Assembly: GCA_964484125.1 (NCBI GenBank)
Contig: CAZAEK010000048.1
Coordinates: forward strand, 1-8,219
From: DSSM01 sp964484125
GTDB lineage: Bacteria; Bacteroidota; Ignavibacteria; Tepidaquicellales; Tepidaquicellaceae
DNA length: 8,219 bases
Direction of reading: 5' to 3'
The translations under genes and the position numbers were made by a program. This document shows positions 1 through 5,980 of the stretch, piece by piece (position 1 is the stretch's first letter; every line of letters starts with the position of its first letter). The notes under the pieces are model-generated. The model saw nothing but the letters and a program-made list of their open reading frames with translations, was not told the origin of the DNA and made no database searches.

Positions 1-1170
1 CGGAATTTTTTGCAAAATGCCGTTTTGCTCGCCCTTCAGCCAATAATCAAACCAGGCATAAATCTGCTCGTCATAATTTAATCTTGCGTCGCCTACGCTG
101 CGCTCGCCCACGATGGTGTTTTCAGTGGCACGTTTGTACGCACAATGTAAGGTTGGTGCAATGACAAGGTATTGATTTTCACGCACTTTTGGGTCTTTCG
201 CAGTGGCGCGAACATGATTGTATAATGCTAAATTCGGACTGCTCGACACATCATACCAGGACACAAACCAAAAGCCCGGTTTTTCAATTGGCATATTATC
301 ATGATATAAGCCCCCCTTATACCAGTCAGGATCATTGGGCTTGCGCCGAATCATATCTTCGTAAACGCCAATCGGACCATTCGCATTTTTAATAATATCC
401 TGAATCGGCAAGTGTGCCAAGCCTTTCGACCAATCAATGCGCTCGCGCTCTGGTGCCAGGTCAAATGCCTGTGAAGCCCGGATTAACTGCTCTTGAGTCG
501 CATTTTTTGGAAACATCGGACGAATTTCATCATTCTGAACGCCATATAACCAAGCGGTAAATAACATCTGCCCTGCGCCGCCGCGATACCAGTTGCCCTG
601 CTCATAAAATTTGCCAACCCGACCCACGCCCGCGCCAAATCCTTGCGGTACAAAGGTCGTCAATGCCGGATGATTCAAAGCCACCACTGCCATCTGCCAC
701 TCCGCCGTGGAAGAACAGCCAATCGGCGCGATCTTGCCATTCGACCAGGATTGTTTGGACAACCATTCCATCGCATCGTAGCCATCCGTAGTTGGAGGTC
801 CGAGTATGTCCCATTCCCCTTCGGAAAAGTAGCGTCCGCGCTCATTCTGAACGACATAGGCGTAGCCGCGTTTCACCGCATCATAAGCCGCATTATACGT
901 GCCCGCACGCATTTCGCCGTCGCCCCAGGAGTTAAAATTATAAGGTGTTTTGGAAAAAATGATGGGCACTTTGGCATTGCCTTTCGGGCGGTAAATGTCA
1001 GTTGCTAATCTCACGCCATCGCGCATCGGCATCATCACTTTTTGGTCGATGATCGCAATTTCCTGTAGTTTTTTCAGCGCATCTGCCGCCGACTGCTGCT
1101 GAGGCTGCGCCCAGGCGCCTGTAGCCAGCAACAACAAACTCAGGAGCCAAATAAAATTTTGATTTTTCAT
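1..1170 (-). CDS. Secreted CocE/NonD-type X-Pro dipeptidyl-peptidase-like hydrolase (C-terminus beyond window)
   Basis: The frame is open for 390 codons from an ATG at 1168-1170 and runs off the left edge without a stop. Residues 1-21 form a signal peptide (KNQN, then a Leu-rich core, ending ATGAWA|Q), so the product is exported. The region from about 40 to 340 matches the S15/CocE alpha/beta hydrolase fold: MRDGVRLATDIYRP (49-62), NERGRYFSEGEW (109-120) and DGYDAMEWLSKQ (129-140). The nucleophile elbow is GCSSTAEWQ (151-159), with Ser153 the likely nucleophile. Asp307 in WYD and His342 in APTLHCAY are the likely rest of the triad. Family members act on acyl-peptide or ester bonds; the substrate here cannot be read from sequence. 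The family's C-terminal jelly-roll domain would start near the window edge and is not seen. The family usually has GxSYxG, so the elbow is atypical. It lies downstream of the cupin but behind a terminator, so it is probably transcribed separately. Confidence 0.88.
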   Translation of the reverse strand, partial: MKNQNFIWLLSLLLLATGAWAQPQQQSAADALKKLQEIAIIDQKVMMPMRDGVRLATDIYRPKGNAKVPIIFSKTPYNFNSWGDGEMRAGTYNAAYDAVKRGYAYVVQNERGRYFSEGEWDILGPPTTDGYDAMEWLSKQSWSNGKIAPIGCSSTAEWQMAVVALNHPALTTFVPQGFGAGVGRVGKFYEQGNWYRGGAGQMLFTAWLYGVQNDEIRPMFPKNATQEQLIRASQAFDLAPERERIDWSKGLAHLPIQDIIKNANGPIGVYEDMIRRKPNDPDWYKGGLYHDNMPIEKPGFWFVSWYDVSSSPNLALYNHVRATAKDPKVRENQYLVIAPTLHCAYKRATENTIVGERSVGDARLNYDEQIYAWFDYWLKGEQNGILQKIP

Positions 1171-1278
1171 ACGCTATTTGGTATAGGTTTTGGTGGAGAA
1201 ATCAATGTCTTTTAATTGGACAATGTCAAATTGAAGATTTATTGGTAAGGTAAGAAAAGTGTGGGGCATTGTAATAAA

Positions 1279-1321
1279 AAATCTTCCAAATGCTTCAGCA
1301 AAACGAGCATTTGGAAGATTT
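1279..1321 (-). terminator. Rho-independent terminator of the cupin gene
   Basis: A perfect 16-bp inverted repeat (1279-1294 with 1306-1321, arm AAATCTTCCAAATGCT) encloses an 11-base loop. Read on the minus strand the hairpin is followed by TTTTTATTAC. It starts 26 bases after the cupin stop codon. The plus-strand side has no comparable T-run, so it works mainly for the minus-strand cupin transcript. Confidence 0.85.
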
Positions 1322-1347
1322 AAAATTTGTAAACTGACTTTAGTTAC

Positions 1348-1896
1348 TTATTTCAGCGGCGCTGGCGCGTTTTTAAAATGCTTGTATTTTCCCAACATTC
1401 TGCCAATGGATACCGTGACCGGCATAATAATCTTTTTTACAAAACCGGGCAATTCCGGCATATCGTATTCTGATTGGTACCGCGTAACGAGGTAAGCCCC
1501 ATCAAAGGTTTCTGGGCGATCGGTTCCTGATTTGTTGATGGCATTATAGACGGAAGTAAGAAAAAAAACAATGCTGTGCGCGGGTTTCACCCAACCGATA
1601 CAGTTCAAAACATCATCGCCGGCATTCCAAAACCGATGCGGCACGCCGCGTTCAAACGTAACACTTTCGCCTTCCTGAACATATACAGGCGCTTGACCCA
1701 GAATTTGATACGCCATTTTTCCTTTTACCACTGTCAAAGATTCATCTTGCTTGAAATGAACGTGCATCTTAGGACCTGCGCCGGGCGTGAGGAAATTTTC
1801 AACAATCATTTTTTCTTCCCCATCTTCTATTTCAATAGCTTTGAAAATCAGCTTTTCACCATGATGGGTTTCAATCGTGTGCGGCAATGAATACAT
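1348..1896 (-). CDS. Cupin-domain protein
   Basis: This 182-residue protein carries a single cupin_2 domain in its first half. Motif 1 is GPKMHVHFKQDESLTVVKG (41-59), giving His45, His47 and Glu52 as metal ligands. Motif 2 is GESVTFERGVPHRFWN (76-91), giving His87 as the fourth ligand. All four ligands of the HxH...E...H set are present, so the metal site should be intact. The C-terminal half (about 105-182) is a helical extension with a hydrophobic stretch at 107-118 and no motif I recognise. Cupins of this size can be dioxygenases, isomerases or ligand-binding proteins, and the reaction cannot be assigned. The gene is divergent from the tetR gene at 2032, and the palindromes between them make it the likely regulated target. 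It ends at a strong hairpin. Confidence 0.85.
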   Translation of the reverse strand: MYSLPHTIETHHGEKLIFKAIEIEDGEEKMIVENFLTPGAGPKMHVHFKQDESLTVVKGKMAYQILGQAPVYVQEGESVTFERGVPHRFWNAGDDVLNCIGWVKPAHSIVFFLTSVYNAINKSGTDRPETFDGAYLVTRYQSEYDMPELPGFVKKIIMPVTVSIGRMLGKYKHFKNAPAPLK

Positions 1897-1936
1897 GTTT
1901 TTTGTTTGTTTATGTTTATCAAAATCTTTACAAGGA

Positions 1937-1968
1937 CAAAATTAGTACATTGTACTAAAAAAATGCAA
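1937..1968 (-). promoter_or_regulatory. Predicted cupin promoter (Bacteroidota type)
   Basis: On the minus strand, TAATTTTG (1937-1944) matches the Bacteroidota -7 consensus TAnnTTTG exactly. A TTG at 1966-1968 lies 21 bases upstream, as expected for the -33 element. Transcription would start near 1930, leaving a leader of about 34 bases. Operator palindrome O1 sits in the spacer and overlaps the -7 box, so bound repressor would block polymerase. Confidence 0.6.
1942..1958. promoter_or_regulatory. Operator palindrome O1 (predicted TetR-family site)
   Basis: The sequence TTAGTACATTGTACTAA is a perfect 17-bp palindrome around a central base at 1950. It overlaps the first three bases of the cupin -7 element. 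Its half-site TTAGTAC recurs in O2. Divergent TetR regulators commonly bind such sites; binding here is inferred. Confidence 0.75.
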
Positions 1969-1974
1969 GAAAAA

Positions 1975-1989
1975 TAGTACGACGTACTA
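1975..1989. promoter_or_regulatory. Operator palindrome O2 (predicted TetR-family site)
   Basis: The sequence TAGTACGACGTACTA is a perfect 15-bp palindrome centred at 1982. It matches O1 at the TAGTAC...GTACTA arms. The centres are 32 bp apart, close to three helical turns, so two dimers would sit on the same face of the DNA. O2 lies just upstream of the tetR promoter region, which suggests autoregulation. Confidence 0.7.
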
Positions 1990-2019
1990 ATTTTTCTCGA
2001 CGAATTCCATTATATGCCC

Positions 2020-2027
2020 TATATTTG
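2020..2027 (+). promoter_or_regulatory. Predicted -7 element of the tetR gene
   Basis: TATATTTG matches TAnnTTTG exactly. The -33 element is weak: only a T-run at 1991-1995 is available, about 24 bases upstream. A start 4-7 bases downstream of this box falls at 2031-2034, on or beside the ATG at 2032. The transcript would then be leaderless or nearly so, and the ATG at 2014 would lie outside it. Confidence 0.5.
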
Positions 2028-2031
2028 TGCG

Positions 2032-2649
2032 ATGAGTACCAAAGAAAAGATTGTAGAACGAGCGCTCCAGCTATTCAATGAAGTAGGCATTCATCAGGTA
2101 GGTGTTCGGGAAATTGCAAACGCACTCCAGATCAGCCCTGGCAATATGTCCTATCATTTCCCGAAAAAAGAAGATTTGATCCGGGAGTTGCAAAACCGTT
2201 TAACCACGGCTAATGATACTGCTTTTAAATCTTATTTTGAAAAGCAAGGCGGAATCGCGGATTTTATAGATTTGATGCGACAAATTTTTCATAATCAGTA
2301 CCAGTACCGTTCTCTTTTATTGAATTTAATAATCCTCGTGCATGAACCAAAGGATGACTATCACGAGCACCAGCAGCGCCGGCAGCGTTTTTTCAGAAAT
2401 GTTTTTCAGACCATGATCGCCCAAAAAGAAATAAAGGCAACGGATGCCGATCTTGATTTTCTCGTGTCTTTTATGTCCCTCATTGGACGGTTTTGGCTTT
2501 CCGAAGCTACGATCAGTTTTCAACGTTGGGAAAAAGAACGAATTATGAACTATTATTTACAATTGATTACCAAGCAGTTATCGCTTTTTGCCACAAAAAA
2601 AGGGAAAGCAGTTTTGGCTGATTTAGCATTAGAAGCAATTGAAAAATGA
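2032..2649 (+). CDS. TetR-family transcriptional regulator
   Basis: The 205-residue product starts MSTKEKIVERALQLFNEVG, the usual first helix of TetR proteins. The helix-turn-helix follows at about 23-43 (VGVREIANALQISPGN, then MSYHFPKKEDL). The ligand-binding half is helical and carries the YHFPKKEDLI hallmark at its start; it cannot be matched to a known ligand. An in-frame ATG at 2014 would add six residues. I prefer 2032 because the predicted -7 box lies between the two ATGs and because the TetR fold begins directly at MSTKEK. The gene is divergent from the cupin, with two shared-motif palindromes between them, so it probably represses the cupin and itself. It converges with the PIN toxin gene downstream. 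Confidence 0.9.
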   Translation: MSTKEKIVERALQLFNEVGIHQVGVREIANALQISPGNMSYHFPKKEDLIRELQNRLTTANDTAFKSYFEKQGGIADFIDLMRQIFHNQYQYRSLLLNLIILVHEPKDDYHEHQQRRQRFFRNVFQTMIAQKEIKATDADLDFLVSFMSLIGRFWLSEATISFQRWEKERIMNYYLQLITKQLSLFATKKGKAVLADLALEAIEK

Positions 2650-2652
2650 ATA

Positions 2653-2691
2653 AAAAATGTGTAATTTTCACATGTCAAATCTCACATTTTT
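2653..2691. terminator. Possible bidirectional terminator between convergent tetR and PIN genes
   Basis: AAAAATGTG (2653-2661) pairs with CACATTTTT (2683-2691) across a 21-base loop, and both strands show T-rich tracts after the stem. A competing smaller hairpin (ATGTG 2657-2661 with CACAT 2669-2673) exists. The stem is AT-rich and the loop long, so this is weaker than the cupin terminator, but its place between two convergent genes fits. Confidence 0.4.
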
Positions 2692-2741
2692 ATTTCACTG
2701 CTCTCATTTCTGCGCCATATTTACCAAATGCGCTATAATTT

Positions 2742-3125
2742 TTAAATGAATTCAACCGGAATTACCTGTGCTACTTTGCGAAAGTCAGCGTCCATTGTAG
2801 CAATTGTGAGATTATATTCCTTGGCGATAGCAAATTGATACGTATCATCAAAATCAAGTCCGTAAGTAGAAGCATATAAAGAAAGATCAAAATACTGGTT
2901 TTGCGGCAAAGATAACAACTGCACTTTGGGTAAAACGTCTGTTGTAAATCATTGAAAATCCGTGTATTTTCCTCTTTTAAATAAGATAACGCCTATTGAA
3001 TGTAGAGTAAAATCAGAAAGATGTAAATAACCGATGTATTGGTTCAAATATTGCTCACAACCTGCGCGGCGGGCTTGATCGAGAAAGATTTCCAAAAAAA
3101 TATTCGTATCAATTAATCGCTTCAT
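2742..3125 (-). pseudogene. VapC-like PIN-domain toxin, interrupted by an in-frame TGA
   Basis: Read from the ATG at 3123-3125, one frame covers 127 codons of a PIN-domain protein to a TAA at 2742. It opens MKRLIDTNIFLEIF, with Asp6 as the first metal ligand. It later has YGLDFDDTYQFAIAKEYN and ATMDADFRKV, the conserved acidic positions of PIN ribonucleases. VapC-type toxins cleave RNA and stop translation. Codon 59 is TGA (2949-2951), which splits the domain. No frameshift accompanies it and the rest of the frame is clean, so a single substitution such as CGA to TGA would explain it. The first fragment lacks the later acidic residues, and a GTG restart at 2922-2924 would lack Asp6, so neither piece should be active. 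The start overlaps the antitoxin stop as ATGA. A sequencing error remains possible. Confidence 0.82.
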
Positions 3126-3346
3126 CGAAGGTCATTTGCTTCATGCTGGAGTTCAACAGAAGTTTTTTGCTCATCGCTGAGGCTACCCGCCCAATCAAAA
3201 CGGAACGTATCTGGCTCCTCTTGAGTAGCTTCATGCTTCTTCAGCATAAACTCCACGTATTCCAATATCTGCTGCTGCACCGCAGCTGGCAAATGAGCGA
3301 CTTTAATAAGTGCTTGCTGTAAATTAATACGGGATTCCATAGGCAT
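3122..3346 (-). CDS. DUF2281-like antitoxin of the PIN toxin
   Basis: This small protein has the layout of DUF2281-type antitoxins. A helical part (LPAAVQQQILEYVEFMLKKH) is followed by a C-terminal toxin-binding tail with FDWAGSLSDEQKTSVELQH, close to the recurrent FDWxGxLS...SVELQ signature. It should bind and neutralise the PIN protein and possibly autoregulate the pair. The toxin ATG overlaps its TGA, which indicates translational coupling. The start is uncertain. ATG at 3344-3346 gives 74 residues and ATG at 3338-3340 gives 72. The frame extends to an ATG at 3386-3388, but the added residues (KLLSLLFRFYSNF) do not look like this family. A TAACTTTA just upstream of these starts resembles a -7 box. 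The antitoxin is intact although its toxin is broken. Confidence 0.78.
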   Translation of the reverse strand: MPMESRINLQQALIKVAHLPAAVQQQILEYVEFMLKKHEATQEEPDTFRFDWAGSLSDEQKTSVELQHEANDLR

Positions 3347-3387
3347 AAAGTTACTGTAAAAACGAAAAAGGAGCGAAAGAAGTTTCA

Positions 3388-3432
3388 TCAATCCTTCATA
3401 CTCAACTGCACCCTTTTCTGGGCCGCATCTAC
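3388..3432 (-). pseudogene. Remnant of a Tex C-terminus (tex 3'-end copy)
   Basis: On the minus strand this stretch reads VDAAQKRVQLSMKD and then TGA. The genuine Tex end in this window reads VDVARKRVQLSMKE, identical at 11 of 14 positions. Nucleotides 3392-3432 match 7760-7800 at 33 of 41 positions, with the first 22 identical. The resemblance fades beyond 3432, and no S1 domain precedes it. It lies between the AAA+ stop and the antitoxin, and its TGA overlaps an ATG of the extended antitoxin frame. It is best read as the displaced or donor 3' end of tex left at the far side of an insertion. Confidence 0.75.
3392..3413. repeat. Left copy of 22-bp direct repeat (tex 3' end, attachment-site-like)
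   Basis: These 22 bases recur exactly and in the same orientation at 7760-7781, 4,368 bp away. They encode the KRVQLSMK part of the Tex tail. Identity continues at a lower level to 3432. Same-orientation copies of a gene's 3' end flanking foreign-looking genes are typical of site-specific insertion. Confidence 0.85.
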
Positions 3433-3467
3433 TATAATATAATCCTTTTCAGTAAACAAAATTAATA

Positions 3468-4817
3468 CTATGAACTAGCGTTTTCTGTACTTTCGGAACT
3501 TATTTCTTGCTGAATCTTATCTTCAATTTCTTTTTTCATCTCAGAAGAAATTTTAATAAAATTTTTAGAGTCTGTGGAATTTTTATTTCTATCTAATTTA
3601 TCTTCTTTCAACATCAAAAAGGCTTCATAAAAATCATTGAAATTAACTGCCTTTCTGTTTTTAGAGATAGCGGTTGAGAGAGCATCTAGTACCGCATTTT
3701 TAATTTCTCTTCCAGAAAACCCATTTGAAAGTACAACTAAATCATCAATTTCACTATCTGTTAAAGATAAATTATTTTCAAAAGGGACTTTGGATGGAAT
3801 TGTCTTTAGTATGATTTTTTTTCTATTTATTGTATCCGGAAGTTCAAATTTTAGATGTTTAAATATTCTGGATTCAAAAGCACTGTCGTAGTTAGAAATC
3901 AAATTTGTGGCAAAAATCACAATACCTTCAAAATCTTCTAATAAAATTAACATTTGACTTCTCAGAGAATTAACAGCTTGATCAGAACTTGAAGAAACAT
4001 CTGTTATACGCTTCCCCAGAAAGGAGTCTGCCTCATCAAAAAACAAAATAGCACTTTCTTGCTGTGCAATTTCAAAAGCTCGTGATAAATTTTTGGGTGC
4101 ATCACCTACATATTTGGACTCTATCTCCGAATATTTCAAGGCTAAAATCTTGCTATTCATTTCTGCTGAGATTGCATGAGCAGTCATTGTTTTCCCAGTG
4201 CCCGATGGTCCATAAAAATTTAATATTGCCCTTGGCTCTGGATCAATTTCATTAAAGCCCCAATCTTCGTATATTATTTTTCTGTTCTTTAGTATTGAAA
4301 TTGTTTTTCTAATTTCAGTTAATAAATTCTCATTTAAAACTACTCTATTTAACGTGTATCTTGGTGTCCGAGGTAAATAGTTGATACTTGGTTCTGTAAC
4401 TTCCAGATTATTCTTTGATAAAAAATATTTTTGTATTGCTTCTTTTTCTTGGTTATATAGCAGTAAAATGTTTATTTGGCTATTCTCTATCCCAAGAGTG
4501 CCAGTGCTTTTTAAAATACTATCTAATTTAACCCTAAATATCTTGTCTTTAGTGTCTTGTGGATCTGAAAGATAGGGTTTATTTACAATATACAAAGTTG
4601 TGTTAACTGCTTCGTTATCAAAGCGTATATAAATGCTACCTTCAATATTTCTAGATAATTTCATATTGAAAGCTACTGCAATACCTAATTGCAATGGAGA
4701 TAGCCCTGAAATAGGCTCATAGGAATTAAGTGTTTCTTCCAACTGATTCTTAAAATTAATTAATTTATCGTTATCTATTTCAGATGGAGAATTAATAATC
4801 TCTACAAATGTTTCCAT
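3468..4817 (-). CDS. Classic-clade AAA+ ATPase with a novel N-terminal domain
   Basis: The product is 449 residues from METFVEII. The frame could start 11 codons earlier at 4850, but that would overlap the upstream gene by 23 bases, whereas 4817 leaves a 10-base gap. One AAA+ module spans about 170-410. It has Walker A GPSGTGKT (203-210), pore-loop region SKYVGDAPKNLSRAF, and Walker B ILFFDEAD with Asp261 and Glu262. Sensor 1 is FATN (Asn305), the arginine finger lies in FESRIF (Arg317), and sensor 2 is GFSGREIKN (Arg370). All key residues are present, so it should be an active hexameric ATPase that remodels or threads proteins. Residues 1-165 form an alpha/beta N-terminal domain I do not recognise, presumably for substrate or adaptor binding. 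The last 35 residues are a charged, Ser/Glu-rich tail. No protease domain is present. It is the last gene of the operon, after four small proteins that may be its partners or substrates. Confidence 0.92.
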   Translation of the reverse strand: METFVEIINSPSEIDNDKLINFKNQLEETLNSYEPISGLSPLQLGIAVAFNMKLSRNIEGSIYIRFDNEAVNTTLYIVNKPYLSDPQDTKDKIFRVKLDSILKSTGTLGIENSQINILLLYNQEKEAIQKYFLSKNNLEVTEPSINYLPRTPRYTLNRVVLNENLLTEIRKTISILKNRKIIYEDWGFNEIDPEPRAILNFYGPSGTGKTMTAHAISAEMNSKILALKYSEIESKYVGDAPKNLSRAFEIAQQESAILFFDEADSFLGKRITDVSSSSDQAVNSLRSQMLILLEDFEGIVIFATNLISNYDSAFESRIFKHLKFELPDTINRKKIILKTIPSKVPFENNLSLTDSEIDDLVVLSNGFSGREIKNAVLDALSTAISKNRKAVNFNDFYEAFLMLKEDKLDRNKNSTDSKNFIKISSEMKKEIEDKIQQEISSESTENASS

Positions 4818-4827
4818 TATACAAATT

Positions 4828-5136
4828 TTAAGAGTAATTAAATAAAACATCTCCTTTCTTTAAATCGGAGCTAATAGATTTAGCTTCTATTCTTACTTCT
4901 GCCACTTTTTTATTAGAAGAAAATAATCCAATGTCAACTATGTTAACATTTCCTTTCTGTAATTCCTCTACAACAGCTTTTGAAATAACATTTTTTGTCT
5001 CATTTCTGGCTTTTTCTAGTGCTATCTCTTTAGCTTTTTGTTTATCTAAATAAGCTTCATAAATTTTATAAACTACAAGTCCTACAACTGCTGCTCCTAA
5101 CAAAGCAGCCCCTATCCTTAAAATTATATCTATCAT
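4828..5136 (-). CDS. Small membrane protein B2 (unknown family, paralogue of B1)
   Basis: This 102-residue protein opens with one transmembrane helix (about 5-23, IILRIGAALLGAAVVGLVV). A charged, probably coiled-coil linker follows (YLDKQKAKEIALEKARNE, 29-46), then a short soluble domain. The domain contains KGNVNIVDIGLF (61-72), which matches SGDVSYVDIGLT in B1 with the same preceding helix. With the positive residues after the helix, the C-terminal domain is probably cytoplasmic, facing the AAA+ ATPase. It lies 7 bases after A2 and 10 bases before the AAA+ gene. I do not recognise the family; function is unknown. Confidence 0.82.
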   Translation of the reverse strand: MIDIILRIGAALLGAAVVGLVVYKIYEAYLDKQKAKEIALEKARNETKNVISKAVVEELQKGNVNIVDIGLFSSNKKVAEVRIEAKSISSDLKKGDVLFNYS

Positions 5137-5143
5137 AATAAAA

Positions 5144-5548
5144 TTATTTGAAGTTCAATATACTCTTTTCTCCAAATTGTTCAGTAATGACATCCTCGAC
5201 AGCTTTAGTACGGATAATTCTCATAATTAATATTTTGCCCGAAGAAGAATCCCTAATTGCCTGAATAAACTTAAATGAATATTCCATTGTATCTATATAT
5301 TCCTTTAAACTATCTCTTATGGAATCCAAAGAATTATTATCTAGCTTTAGTAAAACTGCCTCTAAATTCTCTTGATCACTTAGTGCACTTAATCTTTTTT
5401 TAAACCATTCAATTATGTCTTCTAGTTTTAATTTATCTGTATTATATACTTCAAATTTAGGTTTGTGAATTCTACTTTTGAGTATAAAGTAACTCACACT
5501 AATTATTATTAAAATAACCGCAATGTTTGTCAAAAATGAGGATTTCAT
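5144..5548 (-). CDS. Small membrane protein A2 (unknown family, paralogue of A1)
   Basis: This 134-residue protein has an N-terminal transmembrane helix (about 6-23, LTNIAVILIIISVSYFIL) followed by KSRIHK, suggesting a cytoplasmic soluble domain. The domain contains KLEDIIEWFKKRL (41-53), EAVLLKLDNNSLD (63-75) and the C-terminal QFGEKSILNFK. Each has a counterpart in A1: SLESAVNWFKENL, QAGILKIENLD and SFGKNPLLIIK. A2 therefore looks like a membrane-anchored version of A1. It lies 8 bases after B1 and 7 bases before B2. The junction with B1 repeats the leader AAATAAAGAAA before the ATG that also precedes B1. I know no named family for it. Confidence 0.82.
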   Translation of the reverse strand: MKSSFLTNIAVILIIISVSYFILKSRIHKPKFEVYNTDKLKLEDIIEWFKKRLSALSDQENLEAVLLKLDNNSLDSIRDSLKEYIDTMEYSFKFIQAIRDSSSGKILIMRIIRTKAVEDVITEQFGEKSILNFK

Positions 5549-5556
5549 AATTTTCT

Positions 5557-5973
5557 TTATTTAAGAACAATAATACTTTTATCTTTGAAAGCATCTTTAG
5601 TTTTCTCGTCTAAACGTTCATACTCAACAACTCTGGCATTTTCTATGTCAATTTCTCCCGTTTCTTTATCAAGTAAAGTAGTCAAAATAGCAGGTTTAGT
5701 TAATCCGATATCTACATATGAGACGTCTCCTGATTTCATTAATTTTTGCACTTCAATTCCAATGGCTATTTGGGTGTCTTTGATTTTGCCTTCATTTCTA
5801 AGTCCAAAAAAGAAATAATAGATATATTTATTGAAGCTGAAAATTTGTTCGTACACCCATTCCGCAAATGATTTGATAGCATCCCAAATCTCCGCAAGAG
5901 CTTCTGCAATAGTCGTTATCGCTGTGGTAATACCATCTATAACTCCATCAATAATTTTTTCCCAAAAACTCAT
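5557..5973 (-). CDS. Small helical protein B1 (unknown family, membrane-active N-terminus)
   Basis: The product is 138 residues from MSFWEKIIDG. The frame extends upstream to 6036, but that would overlap A1 by 56 bases, and the ATG at 5971-5973 sits 7 bases after the A1 stop. Residues 1-47 are amphipathic helix rich in Ile, Ala, Thr and Trp (WEKIIDGVIDGITTAITT, EALAEIWDAIKSFAEWVYEQ). A short aromatic stretch follows (YIYYFFFGL, 50-58). This suggests peripheral or pore-like contact with membrane rather than a standard helix anchor. The C-terminal domain carries SGDVSYVDIGLT (81-92), shared with B2, then DKETGEIDIENARVVEYERLD and the end DKSIIVLK. No enzyme motif is visible. Whether it is structural, a sensor or a membrane-disrupting effector cannot be told. 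Confidence 0.8.
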   Translation of the reverse strand: MSFWEKIIDGVIDGITTAITTIAEALAEIWDAIKSFAEWVYEQIFSFNKYIYYFFFGLRNEGKIKDTQIAIGIEVQKLMKSGDVSYVDIGLTKPAILTTLLDKETGEIDIENARVVEYERLDEKTKDAFKDKSIIVLK

Positions 5974-5980
5974 AATTTCT

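Noticed and set aside
643..1008. Plus-strand open frame of 121 codons inside the hydrolase gene
   Set aside because: It lies wholly opposite a continuous 390-codon frame with clear hydrolase motifs and its translation resembles no protein family, so it is a GC-rich shadow.
1576..1890. Plus-strand open frame of 104 codons opposite the cupin gene
   Set aside because: The minus strand carries a complete cupin domain with all metal ligands; the opposite frame has no recognisable domain or promoter.
2949..2951. TGA as a recoded sense or selenocysteine codon in the PIN gene
   Set aside because: TGA ends the tetR and antitoxin genes here, no hairpin typical of recoding follows, and PIN proteins have no known selenocysteine site.
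3468..4817. AAA+ gene as part of a contractile injection or gas vesicle cluster
   Set aside because: Both kinds of cluster carry AAA+ proteins, but no sheath, tube, baseplate or GvpA-like gene is present in the neighbourhood.
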